From Streptomyces hirsutus (lineage in GTDB: Bacteria > Actinomycetota > Actinomycetes > Streptomycetales > Streptomycetaceae), in NCBI RefSeq assembly GCF_001418415.1, contig NZ_LIQT01000144.1, positions 24,859 through 78,303 on the forward strand: a stretch of DNA of 53,445 nucleotides, written 5' to 3'. The notes beneath the pieces are model-generated. The model made no database searches, had not been told where the DNA came from, and saw only the letters and a list, made by a program, of their open reading frames with translations. Positions 26,717-34,415 of the stretch are shown piece after piece (positions within the stretch are counted from its first letter, which is position 1; every line of letters begins with the position of its first letter). Made by a program: the position numbers and the translations under genes.

Positions 26717-26757
26717 GTACGTCCCTCTCGTGCCGGGTCCTGCTGTGGTGTGGTGCG

Positions 26758-26817
26758 TGTGGTTTCTGGATTCCTGTGGTTTCTGAATTCCTGCGGTTTC
26801 TGAGTTCCTGCGGTTCC
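26758..26817. repeat. 17-bp tandem repeat, three full units and a partial one
   Basis: Units TGTGGTTTCTGGATTCC, TGTGGTTTCTGAATTCC and TGCGGTTTCTGAGTTCC lie head to tail, followed by TGCGGTTCC. The tract is AT-rich relative to its surroundings and occupies the 156-bp gap between the ligase stop (26873) and the flavoprotein start (26716). It has no spacer/repeat organisation, so it is not a CRISPR array. Confidence 0.9.
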
Positions 26818-26872
26818 GCGGTCCAGGTCGCGCTTCGGAGGGGCGGGTGCGGTGGTGCCGCGGTGCGTGGTG

Positions 26873-28393
26873 TCAGCCGAGCATGTCGCGCAGCACGTTC
26901 TTCTGGATCTTGCCGGTGACGTTGCGCGGGAAGTCGTCGACGACGACGACCTTCGTCGGCACCTTGTACTTGGCCAGGCGCGAGGCCACATGTGCGATCA
27001 GGTCGGACTCGTCGACCGTGCGGCCCGCTTCGGGGACCACCACGGCGTATCCGACCTCGCCCCACTTCTCGTGCGGCATCCCGACGACCGCCGCGTCCTG
27101 CACACTGCCGTGGCTGGTGATGACCCGCTCGACCTCGGCGCAGAAGACGTTCTCGCCGCCGGACTTGTACATGTCCTTGAAGCGGCCCCGCAGGGCGACG
27201 AAGCCGTCCTCGTCGATCGAGACGGCGTCGCCGCTCTTGAACCAGCCCGCCTCGGTGGCCTCGTCGGCCTCGGGGTCACGGCGCCAGTAGCCGGGCGAGA
27301 CGGAGGGGCCCCGGACCCATGCCTCGCCGACCTCTCCCGGGGTGACGTCCTCGTTGGTGGCGGGGTCGACGACGCGGATCCGGACGTGCTGGACGGGCAT
27401 CCCGACCGTGTGCGCCTTCTCCACCCGCGACGCCTTCGGCATCAGGGTCATACTGGGCCCCATCTCGGTGGCGCCCCAGCCGGCCTGCAGTTCGAGGCCG
27501 TGCTCGCTGAAGTAGGCACCGACGTCGGCCGGGATCGCGCCACCGCCGACCATGCCGGCCCGGATGTGGGAGAAGTCGGCCGAGTCGGAGGCGTGCTCCA
27601 TCACCATCCGGTACATCACCGGGGCGGCGTTGAAGTTGGTGAATCCGTGGCTGCTGTCGCCGAGCAGTTCGGCGACCCGGGCCGGGTCGAAGCGGCGCAG
27701 GACGCTGATCCGGCCGCCGGCCATGAGCGTCGGGTTGACGATCGCGTTGAGGCCGGCCGCGTGGAAGAGCGGCAGCGCGCTGAGGTAGCGGGCGGGCGGG
27801 CTTCCGATGCACATGTCGTGCTGGACGTTCAGCGCGTGCCAGGCCAGCCCGCCGAGCGTGATGAGGGCGCCCTTGGGCAGGCCGGTGGTGCCGGAGGTGT
27901 AGAGGATCTGGACGGTCTGCTCGCCCGAGTACGGGCCGGTGCCGCGGATCGGAGCCGCCCGGTCCATCAGGGCGTCGATGTCGTTGCGGACATCGGTGCA
28001 CGACCAGCCCGCCAGCGGCACGCCCAGTTGCTCACCGAGCTTGGTGGCGGTGTCCTGCCAGGTCACGTCGTGGATGAGCAGTCCGAGCTCGGCGTCCTCG
28101 CAGAGCACGGCGATCTCGTTGACCGTCAGCCGCCAGTTGAACGGCACGAAGACCGCGCCGGTCCGGATGCAGGCGAACTGCAGGGCCAGGACGCGCCAGT
28201 CGTCGTCCGCGATCAGTCCTACTCGGTCACCGCGCCGAATGCCGAGGTCGACCAGGACCGAACTGAGCCGGGCGACCCGGTCCTCGAATTGGCTCCAGGT
28301 GAGCTGCCGGCCGGAGTCGAGGCTTTCTACCGCGATCTCGGGCCCGTGGCGGCGTGCGTTGTAAGTGACCCAGTCCGTCAGATGAGTGACCAC
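26873..28393 (-). CDS. AMP-dependent acyl-CoA synthetase (acyl-CoA ligase)
   Basis: From the GTG at 28393 (GAGGGAG upstream) the protein has 506 residues. It has the adenylate P-loop LYTSGTTGLPKG (165-176), GWGATE, YKSGGENV and the C-terminal PRNVTGKIQK with the catalytic Lys. It would activate a carboxylic acid to its CoA thioester with ATP, the entry step of the pathway. An ATG at 28489 lies inside the operator and is not preferred. It leads the operon ligase / two FadH-like reductases / HMG-CoA lyase / PPOX protein. BaiB of the bile-acid pathway is a member of the same superfamily. Substrate not determinable from sequence. Confidence 0.93.
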   Translation of the reverse strand: MVTHLTDWVTYNARRHGPEIAVESLDSGRQLTWSQFEDRVARLSSVLVDLGIRRGDRVGLIADDDWRVLALQFACIRTGAVFVPFNWRLTVNEIAVLCEDAELGLLIHDVTWQDTATKLGEQLGVPLAGWSCTDVRNDIDALMDRAAPIRGTGPYSGEQTVQILYTSGTTGLPKGALITLGGLAWHALNVQHDMCIGSPPARYLSALPLFHAAGLNAIVNPTLMAGGRISVLRRFDPARVAELLGDSSHGFTNFNAAPVMYRMVMEHASDSADFSHIRAGMVGGGAIPADVGAYFSEHGLELQAGWGATEMGPSMTLMPKASRVEKAHTVGMPVQHVRIRVVDPATNEDVTPGEVGEAWVRGPSVSPGYWRRDPEADEATEAGWFKSGDAVSIDEDGFVALRGRFKDMYKSGGENVFCAEVERVITSHGSVQDAAVVGMPHEKWGEVGYAVVVPEAGRTVDESDLIAHVASRLAKYKVPTKVVVVDDFPRNVTGKIQKNVLRDMLG

Positions 28394-28474
28394 TCGTGCT
28401 CCCTCGCTGGTGATCGAAGTGGGGTGCGGCATCCCGAGCCGTCGTACGCCCTCGGTCACGTGGCCGAACGGGCG

Positions 28475-28496
28475 AAAACCTAACAGCATCTGGTTA
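28475..28496. promoter_or_regulatory. island operator copy 7
   Basis: Core AACCTAACAGCATCTGGTTA, close to the consensus on both halves. It is 81 bases upstream of the GTG of the acyl-CoA ligase operon on the minus strand. The 160-bp gap also holds a short CAGGATCC direct repeat (28533-28549). Confidence 0.8.
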
Positions 28497-28554
28497 TGGG
28501 GTCAACGGCTGTGACAGCACTTCCACCGCCCGCAGGATCCACAGGATCCGCAGG

Positions 28555-29262
28555 TCAGACGACCCGGTACTCCCGCACCACCAGACAGAACACCTCGAAC
28601 GGCAGGAGCGCCGGACCGGCCGCCACCGCCTGCGCGGCCCGGGTGGCCGGGGCGGCGGAAGGGAACCAGACCTCCAGCAGGCCGTCGTACGGCCGGTTGG
28701 CCGCACCCCGCGGCGAGAGCCCGGGGTCGGCGTCCAGCGCCGTGCTCCAGCGGTGCCCGAGGGCCGAGCCCGCCCCCGGTACGGCATTCAGGGCCCCGGC
28801 CAACGCCCGGCCGGCCCGTTCGCCGGCACTGCCCGTGCGCGCGAACACCATCAGCGTGCGCCCTTCGGGCACCGGGGCCGGCGCCTCGCCGAAGCAGTGC
28901 GCCAGCAGGACCGCCGCCATGCTGGACCGGTCGGTGAACCGCGCCTCGTCCGGCACTGCGCGGCCGTGGTAGTCCGGGTGCGCCCTGAGCGTCCCGATGG
29001 CCGCGAGGTCCGGGAAGGAGGCCAGCGGAACGCCATCGTATTCCCAGGTCAGCGGGCGATTGGCGGGCTGCTCCCCGGGCATCGCGTGGCCCTGCGTGTA
29101 GCCCACCATGCCGGGCAACCCGCGGGCGATCGCCGCGTGCTCCTCGCGCCAGTGGCGGGAGAACTCCGCCCAGTCGAGGGCCTTGCTCCGACGCACGGGG
29201 GCCACGGATCTGATCACGGAAGCGGTAGTACCGGCCGGATCGGCCGTCATCTGGTCAGACAT
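28555..29262 (-). CDS. EthD-domain-like protein
   Basis: From the ATG at 29262 the protein has 235 residues. The N-terminal part (KALDWAEFSRHWREEHAAIARGLPGMVGYTQGHAM, then HPDYHGRAVPDEARFTD) looks like an EthD/dimeric ferredoxin-like barrel with the HW-EEHA motif. The C-terminal half (LMVFARTGSAGERAG to PFEVFCLVVREYRV) may be a second degenerate copy. EthD proteins accompany P450 or hydroxylase systems, or act on hydrophobic substrates; the exact role is unknown. No ribosome site is evident. It lacks the shared operator and is divergent from the VOC gene at 29410. Confidence 0.65.
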   Translation of the reverse strand: MSDQMTADPAGTTASVIRSVAPVRRSKALDWAEFSRHWREEHAAIARGLPGMVGYTQGHAMPGEQPANRPLTWEYDGVPLASFPDLAAIGTLRAHPDYHGRAVPDEARFTDRSSMAAVLLAHCFGEAPAPVPEGRTLMVFARTGSAGERAGRALAGALNAVPGAGSALGHRWSTALDADPGLSPRGAANRPYDGLLEVWFPSAAPATRAAQAVAAGPALLPFEVFCLVVREYRVV

Positions 29263-29287
29263 GGGCAGATGCTGACGTGACTCGTGA

Positions 29288-29326
29288 CACACGTCAAGGC
29301 TTCAACAAGCAGCGTTCACACGTCAA
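29288..29326. promoter_or_regulatory. direct-repeat control region between EthD and VOC genes
   Basis: The 10-bp sequence CACACGTCAA occurs at 29288-29297 and again at 29317-29326, 29 bp (nearly three helical turns) apart. TGACGTG at 29273-29279 is inverted relative to the first copy. A TTGACA hexamer follows at 29331. The pattern is unlike the 22-bp operator used elsewhere in the island and suggests a different regulator for this divergent pair. Confidence 0.5.
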
Positions 29327-29409
29327 ACCTTTGACAATCACCGTTGGGTGAGCCACCGTGGAAGCGCACCCCCCGGTTTCGGGAACGTCTTCCACCACGA
29401 GGAGGGGCC

Positions 29410-29973
29410 GTGATTCACCACCTGGCCATCACCCCGAAGAACTTCGACGTGTCGCACAGGTTCTACACCGAGGTCATGGGCTTCGAGCTCGTGAAGATCG
29501 TCAAGCGCCAGGCCATGGGCGGATCCAAGGCCGGCTGGACCAAGCACGTGTTCTACGAGACCGCCAAGGGCTCCGGCTCGTACTTCGTGCTCTGGGACCT
29601 CCACCTGAACGGTGTCGAGCTGCCCGAGGGCTGGGACCCCTCGATCTCCGTCGGACTCGGTCTGCCCTGGTGGATCAACCACATCGCCTTCGAGGTCAAG
29701 GACCTCACCGAGCTGGAGGAGAAGAAGCAGCACTGGCTGTCCCACGGCCAGAAGGTGAGCGAGGTCGTCCACGAGTTCATCACATCGATCTACACCCGCG
29801 ACCCGGACGGCAACATGGTCGAGTTCACGACCAACACCCGTCCGCTGAACGACGACGACAAGGCAGAGGCGCTGGAGCTGCTCGCCGACGACGAGCCCGC
29901 TTCCATGCCCGACTACCCGGGGGTCATCTACCTCCCGGACGGACGGATCATCGAGGCGGCGTCCTCGGAGTGA
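29410..29973 (+). CDS. VOC-fold protein, extradiol dioxygenase-like
   Basis: From the GTG at 29410 (GAGGAGGGG upstream) the protein has 187 residues. It starts MIHHLAITPKNFDVSHRFYT and carries NHIAFEVKDL and YTRDPDGNMVEFT, giving His3 or His4, H91 and E138 as metal-ligand candidates. This matches a one-domain vicinal-oxygen-chelate enzyme. Possible functions include ring-cleaving dioxygenase, epimerase or glyoxalase chemistry. The C-terminal tail PDYPGVIYLPDGRIIE is extra. It is probably co-transcribed with the small gene at 30151 and controlled by the repeats at 29288-29326. Confidence 0.82.
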   Translation: MIHHLAITPKNFDVSHRFYTEVMGFELVKIVKRQAMGGSKAGWTKHVFYETAKGSGSYFVLWDLHLNGVELPEGWDPSISVGLGLPWWINHIAFEVKDLTELEEKKQHWLSHGQKVSEVVHEFITSIYTRDPDGNMVEFTTNTRPLNDDDKAEALELLADDEPASMPDYPGVIYLPDGRIIEAASSE

Positions 29974-30040
29974 CCCTCCCCGGCCGCGTCCGGCGTCCGG
30001 CATCCGGATCGGGCCCGACCCGGACGACGGACCCCAGCAC

Positions 30041-30060
30041 GGATGCGGCCGGCCGCATCC
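30041..30060. repeat. 20-bp perfect palindrome
   Basis: GGATGCGGCCGGCCGCATCC is a perfect palindrome, followed by a GCCGCC/GGCGGC inverted repeat. It lies in the 177-bp gap between the VOC gene and the next gene. It may be a terminator-like cruciform or a binding site. Confidence 0.55.
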
Positions 30061-30150
30061 GCCGCCCTGCGGCGGCGCGGCCCCCTCAGCACGTTGCCGG
30101 TTCTTCCCCCGCCCGCTGCCGCGGGCCACCACACACGAGAGGTCAGGCTC

Positions 30151-30528
30151 ATGGGCTGGTCGATGTACACCGCCAGGTTCGGAGCGACGAAGCCGGCCTT
30201 CCTGCCGGCCGTGGCGGATCCCGAGGCCGTCACCGAGTTCGTGCGCGCGGGCCTGGACTGGATGTTTCCCGAAGTCGTCATCACCGCCGACACCGCCACG
30301 GTGCGCCTGTCCATGAACGCGCCCTCCGCCGAGGCGGCGCTCGCGCATCTGCGCGGCAGCTACAAGTCGGCCCTCCACACCGCCGGCGTGTGGCAGGTCG
30401 GCAACTGGCCGCTGCATCTGCTCACCGTCGAGGCCGGTCTGCCCCTCGGGGTCGGGGCCTCACCCGACTCCGCCGCGGAGCCCGCCGGAACGGTCCCCGG
30501 CCGGGACGGTCTCCATCTCGTCGGCTGA
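30151..30528 (+). CDS. small protein of unknown function
   Basis: This 125-residue protein starts at an ATG preceded by AGAGG. It reads MGWSMYTARFGATKPAFLPA, then a predicted alpha/beta segment with VVITADTATVRLSMNAPSAE and LLTVEAGLPLGVG. There is no signal peptide, membrane helix or motif that I recognise. It follows the VOC gene on the same strand and probably shares its promoter. Codon usage is normal for the window, so it is likely a real gene, but the function is unknown. Confidence 0.55.
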   Translation: MGWSMYTARFGATKPAFLPAVADPEAVTEFVRAGLDWMFPEVVITADTATVRLSMNAPSAEAALAHLRGSYKSALHTAGVWQVGNWPLHLLTVEAGLPLGVGASPDSAAEPAGTVPGRDGLHLVG

Positions 30529-30646
30529 CGTCCGCCGGATGTACGGCGCACCCCTGGAGGAGGGCGCGGACGCCGCCCCGCGCACAGCGGGGACGGGATG
30601 TCCTCGTGCCCACATCCATCGTCCCCGCCGGCGGCTTTCCGGGCGC

Positions 30647-31294
30647 TCAGGCCTCGGAGAGCCGCTCGGCCGCGAGCCGCGTCTCCTTCAGTTGGATCGT
30701 GCTCTCGATGATCGAGATCATCGAGGAGGCCATCACCTGGAAGAGTTCCTCGGAGCTCATGCCGCGCGCATCGAGGGCCGCGTGCAGCGACGGGGTGGCG
30801 ACGTCGCCGTCCTCGTCCTTCATGGACCCGGCCATGCCGGTTTCCTGCAACGCGCTGGTGATCGCCAGCAGTTCCAGGCCCTCCATCAGCGGGGCGATCA
30901 TCGGCAGCGGCACGCCCTCGGACTGCAGCCGCTGCACACTCGCCTCGACCTCCGTCAGGCCGATGCCCAGCGGCGCGCGGCGCAGCATCACGGGAATCAG
31001 CTCCGGGTGCGAGATCAGCGCCTGGCGGGTGCGGTAGGCGTTGAGCGGCAGCCAGACCCGCCAGTTCTCGTTCTCGGTGCGCGGGGTCGCCACGTCGGCC
31101 AGCGCGAGCTGGGTGACGCCCACCAGGATCTCGTCCTTGTTCCGGAAGTGGTGGTACAGCGAGGCGCCGTTGACCTTGAGGGCTTCGCCCAGGCGCCGGA
31201 TGCTCAGAGCGTCGAGACCCTCGCCGTCAACGATCTCGAGCGCCGCGTCGAGTGCCTTGCGGCGCGAGATCAGCGGGACCTTCGGTCGGGCCAT
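30647..31294 (-). CDS. TetR family transcriptional regulator
   Basis: This 215-residue regulator has an N-terminal helix-turn-helix: RRKALDAALEIVDGEGLDALS, IRRLGEALKVNGASLYHHFRNKDEIL (about residues 11-57). The ligand and dimer domain is helical and of TetR_C type. GAGGAG precedes the ATG. A degenerate copy of the island operator lies at 31338-31359, 44 bases upstream, which suggests autoregulation and makes this protein the leading candidate repressor of the whole island. It is divergent from an MFS exporter. Confidence 0.92.
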   Translation of the reverse strand: MARPKVPLISRRKALDAALEIVDGEGLDALSIRRLGEALKVNGASLYHHFRNKDEILVGVTQLALADVATPRTENENWRVWLPLNAYRTRQALISHPELIPVMLRRAPLGIGLTEVEASVQRLQSEGVPLPMIAPLMEGLELLAITSALQETGMAGSMKDEDGDVATPSLHAALDARGMSSEELFQVMASSMISIIESTIQLKETRLAAERLSEA

Positions 31295-31337
31295 GGGGGG
31301 CTCTCCTCGTCTCCGGGCTCCACGTCCTCAATGCACC

Positions 31338-31359
31338 TTAATCCATCGACGTTCGGCTG
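31338..31359. promoter_or_regulatory. possible weak operator upstream of the TetR gene
   Basis: AATCCATCGACGTTCGGCTG, in the same 22-bp register as the 13 strong copies, keeps the invariant C at position 6 and GTT-GG in the right half, but differs at several positions. It lies between the divergent TetR (31294) and MFS (31481) genes. Confidence 0.4.
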
Positions 31360-31480
31360 TTTGCCACCAGGCGCGGGGGGCCCTCTTTGTCCGTTTCTGA
31401 TTCTACGTCAGTTCCGGTGACCCCCTCGGCCCCGTTCGCTCCCGCCCATCATCCCATCGTACGGAGAGGACCGTGCCCCA

Positions 31481-32752
31481 GTGACCGACGACAACACCAC
31501 CCCCTCAGCGGGGGCTCCTCCCGGCCCGGGCCCGGCGCCGGTCGCGTCGGCCCTCTCGGAGGCGGGCGCGACCCGTGTGGTGGTGGTCATCGCGCTCCTG
31601 ATGTCGGTGTCGCCCTTCACGATGGACATGTACCTCCCGGCCATGCCCGAGATGGCTCGCGACCTGGACGCGGCGCCGTCGCAGGTCCAGCTCTCCCTCA
31701 CCGGTGTGCTGGTGGGACTGGCCCTGGGTCAGCTGGTCGCCGGGCCGCTGGCCGACGTCTTCGGCCGCCGCCGCCCGGTGCTGGTGGGGCTCGCCGGCCA
31801 CATCGTCGCCTCGCTGCTGTGCTTCGCCGCCCACGACCCGTATCTGCTCGCCGGTACCCGGCTGCTGCAGGGTTTGTCGTGCGCGGCGGTCGCGGTCGTG
31901 TCGATGGCCACCGTGCGCGATCTGTTCGCGGGGTCGGGCTACGCGAGGGTCATGTCGCGGATGTTCCTCGTGATCGGTGTGGCCCCGGTGCTCGCGCCCA
32001 CCATCGGCGGCGGTGTGCTCACGGTCGCCGAGTGGCCGTTCATCTTCCTGGCGCTCGCCGGTCTCGGCGCGGTGCTGCTCGTGGTGGCCGCGACCTCGCT
32101 TCCCGAGACACTGCCGCCCGAGCGGCGCGGCCGGCCCACGTTCCCGGCCGTCCGCGCGTCGTACCGGGCGCTGCTGGGCGACCGGACGTACCTCGCGCTG
32201 ATCCTGGTCGGGGGGCTGATGTTCTCGACCTTGTTCAGCTACGTGTCGGGGGCGTCGTTCGTCCTGCAGGGCCGTTTCGGTCTGAGCGAGCAGCAGTTCG
32301 CCCTGCTCTTCGCCGCCAACGCGGTCGGCCTGACAGCGCTCGCCCAGCTGAACCCGTTGCTCATCCGGCGCTTCGGACCGGCGAACGTGCTCACCTGCGC
32401 CACCGCGCTGGGGCTGTTCAGTTCGGCGCTGCTGCTGCCGCTGCTGGCCTTCGACGAGGCGCCGCTCGGCGCCGTCGTCGCGGTGCTCGCGCTGTCGGTC
32501 GCCGGGTACGGGCTGAGCATGCCGAACAGTCAGGCGCTGGCGCTGAACGGGCAGGGCCACCGGGCGGGCACCGCGGCCGCGCTGATGGGGTTCATGCAGT
32601 TCTCCGTCGGAAGTCTCGTGGCGCCCCTCGTGGGCTTGGGCGGGGCCGACGGCACCGCGATGGCCGGCGCCATGCTGACGGCCACGGCCTGCGCGGCGGG
32701 CGTGATGTGGTGCGTCGTCCGGCAGAACCCGGAGACAATGGCCGTCCGCTGA
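31481..32752 (+). CDS. MFS transporter, Bcr/CflA drug-resistance type
   Basis: This 423-residue membrane protein has about 12 hydrophobic helices. The Bcr/CflA signature SPFTMDMYLPAMPEMARDL follows the first helix, and GPLADVFGRRRPVLVG (motif A, DxxGRR) comes between helices 2 and 3. It would export a small molecule by proton antiport, perhaps a toxic intermediate or excess substrate of the island. GTG start at 31481, with GGAGAGG about a dozen bases upstream. It is divergent from the TetR gene, a common arrangement for regulator/exporter pairs. Confidence 0.93.
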   Translation: MTDDNTTPSAGAPPGPGPAPVASALSEAGATRVVVVIALLMSVSPFTMDMYLPAMPEMARDLDAAPSQVQLSLTGVLVGLALGQLVAGPLADVFGRRRPVLVGLAGHIVASLLCFAAHDPYLLAGTRLLQGLSCAAVAVVSMATVRDLFAGSGYARVMSRMFLVIGVAPVLAPTIGGGVLTVAEWPFIFLALAGLGAVLLVVAATSLPETLPPERRGRPTFPAVRASYRALLGDRTYLALILVGGLMFSTLFSYVSGASFVLQGRFGLSEQQFALLFAANAVGLTALAQLNPLLIRRFGPANVLTCATALGLFSSALLLPLLAFDEAPLGAVVAVLALSVAGYGLSMPNSQALALNGQGHRAGTAAALMGFMQFSVGSLVAPLVGLGGADGTAMAGAMLTATACAAGVMWCVVRQNPETMAVR

Positions 32753-32764
32753 TTCTTGCCAGCT

Positions 32765-32786
32765 TGAACCAACCGTTGTTAGTTTA
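32765..32786. promoter_or_regulatory. island operator copy 8
   Basis: Core AACCAACCGTTGTTAGTTTA. A TAGTTT hexamer (32780-32785) inside it could serve as a -10 element, placing the transcript start at or next to the ATG at 32793. It controls the FMN reductase/LLM operon. Confidence 0.75.
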
Positions 32787-32792
32787 TTGGGC

Positions 32793-33395
32793 ATGCCTGA
32801 ACATGCGCTCGACGAACGGCCGCTGGTCGTCGGCATCGGTGGCACGGTACGGGGCGATTCCAGCTCCGAGGCGGGGCTGCGCTCCGCGCTCGCGGCGGCC
32901 TCGGCCGCCGGTGCCCGCACGCTCTGCCTGACCGCCCACGACATCGCGCTGCCCTTCTACGAGCAGCGCGTCCCACGCTCGCCCCAGGCGGCGAGACTGG
33001 TGGAGGCGCTGCGCTCGGCCGACGGCCTGATCGTCTCGAGCCCCGGCTACCACGGATCGGTCTCGGGCCTGGTCAAGAACGCCCTCGACTACGCCGAGGA
33101 CCTCGCCGGCGACCCGCGCCCCTACCTCGACGGGATTCCGGTCGGCTGCATCGGTGTCGCCTACGGCAAGCAGGCCGCCGTGGCGGTCATCGACCAGCTG
33201 CGCACCGTCGCACACGCGCTGCGCGGCTTCCCGACGCCGTACGGCGCGGCAGTCGTCGCCCAGCGCGGCGCCTTCCGCGACGGCCGGTGCGTCGACCCCG
33301 CGCTGGACGAGCAGTTCGCCCGGGTCGGGGCCCAGGTGGCGGCGTTCGCCGGCGCCGTCCGGACCGCCGCCGCCGCGTTCGAGCCCGTCGCATGA
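32793..33395 (+). CDS. NADPH-dependent FMN reductase family protein
   Basis: This 200-residue flavodoxin-like protein has the family loops VVGIGGTVRGDSSSE (phosphate loop near residue 15) and SSPGYHGSVSGLVKNALDYAED (near 78-99). It would reduce FMN with NAD(P)H and could supply reduced flavin to the LLM enzyme downstream. There is no ribosome site. The operator ends six bases before the ATG, so the message is probably leaderless. Its stop overlaps the next ATG (ATGA). Confidence 0.9.
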   Translation: MPEHALDERPLVVGIGGTVRGDSSSEAGLRSALAAASAAGARTLCLTAHDIALPFYEQRVPRSPQAARLVEALRSADGLIVSSPGYHGSVSGLVKNALDYAEDLAGDPRPYLDGIPVGCIGVAYGKQAAVAVIDQLRTVAHALRGFPTPYGAAVVAQRGAFRDGRCVDPALDEQFARVGAQVAAFAGAVRTAAAAFEPVA

Positions 33396-34276
33396 GTGCC
33401 CGTCCACTGCGCGCCCCGGGGCGGACCGTCGGCATCTGGGCCGGAGCGTTCCGCCTCGACGACCGCGCTCTCGTCGCCGACGCGGCCGCCGCCCTGGAGG
33501 ACATGGGCTACACGGCGCTGTGGTACCCGGGCGGCCTGCGCCGTACGTTCGAGACGGCCGCCGTGCTCCTCGAGGCGACCTCGCGGGCCGTCGTCGCGAC
33601 CGGCATCGCCAACATCTGGGCGAACGCCTCCGCAGAGTCCGCGGAGGCGTTCGCCCGCCTCGACGCGGCGCACCCCGGACGGTTCCTGCTCGGCCTCGGC
33701 GCGAGCCACGGGCCGATGGTCGAACGGTCCGGTCTCGGCCGGTACGAACAGCCGCTGGCCAAGATGCGGGGCTACCTCGACGAGCTGGACGCCTCGGCCA
33801 CCCCGGTGCCGCCCGAGGACCGGATCATCGGCGCCCTGGGCCCGAAGATGCTCGCCCTCTCCGCAGAGCGCTCCCTCGGCACGCATCCCTACCTCGTCAC
33901 GCCCGAGCACACGGCGCGGATCCGCTCGGCCGTCGGCGCCGGCGCCCGGGTGATGCCGGAGCAGGGGGTCGTCCTCGACGCCGATCCGGTCTCGGCCCGC
34001 GCCACCGCACGGGAGGCGCTCGCCATGTACCTCGAGCTGCCCAACTACGTGAACAACTGGCTGCGTCTGGGCTTCACCGAGGACGACGTCGCGAACGGCG
34101 GCAGCGACCGCCTGGTCGACGCCCTGATCGCCTGGGGAACCCCCGAACGGATCACAGCCCGGGTCCGCGCCCATCACGACGCGGGCGCGGACCATGTGTG
34201 CCTGCAGATCCTCGGCGCCCCGGGCGAGCTGCCCCTGGGCACGGCGCGCAGCCTGGCCGCCGCCCTGTTCGACTGA
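33392..34276 (+). CDS. LLM-class flavin/F420-dependent oxidoreductase
   Basis: The 294-residue luciferase-like TIM barrel shows GIWAGAFRLDDRALVADAAAALEDMGYTALWYPGG, ATGIANIWANASAESAEAFARLDAAHPGRFLLGLGASHG and a C-terminal VCLQIL segment. The family uses F420 or FMNH2 for hydride transfer or oxygenation. The FMN reductase in front favours the flavin-dependent monooxygenase option, but the overall look is closer to F420-dependent members. It is the second gene of the operon controlled by operator 8 and is followed by a strong hairpin. Confidence 0.9.
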   Translation: MSARPLRAPGRTVGIWAGAFRLDDRALVADAAAALEDMGYTALWYPGGLRRTFETAAVLLEATSRAVVATGIANIWANASAESAEAFARLDAAHPGRFLLGLGASHGPMVERSGLGRYEQPLAKMRGYLDELDASATPVPPEDRIIGALGPKMLALSAERSLGTHPYLVTPEHTARIRSAVGAGARVMPEQGVVLDADPVSARATAREALAMYLELPNYVNNWLRLGFTEDDVANGGSDRLVDALIAWGTPERITARVRAHHDAGADHVCLQILGAPGELPLGTARSLAAALFD

Positions 34277-34280
34277 TACG

Positions 34281-34318
34281 CAGGCCCTGGCCCTTCGTCA
34301 CGGAAGGGCCAGGGCCTG
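34281..34318 (+). terminator. 16-bp stem terminator
   Basis: CAGGCCCTGGCCCTTC pairs perfectly with GAAGGGCCAGGGCCTG around a 6-base loop, starting five bases after the LLM stop. It also faces the minus-strand hydratase ending at 34416. Confidence 0.85.
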
Positions 34319-34415
34319 TCTGCCCCGTCCGGGGCCGTGGTCGCGGAAGGACCGGGCCCTCCGGTTCGGGAACTTCGTCACCGAGGGCCCCGCGCCTGTC
34401 TGTGGTGGAACACGC

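Noticed and set aside
26758..26817. Possible CRISPR array
   Set aside because: The 17-bp units are directly adjacent with no spacers and no cas genes are nearby.
28489..28489. ATG at 28489 as the start of the acyl-CoA ligase
   Set aside because: It lies within the operator, lacks a ribosome site and adds residues with no family match; the GTG at 28393 has GAGGGAG upstream.
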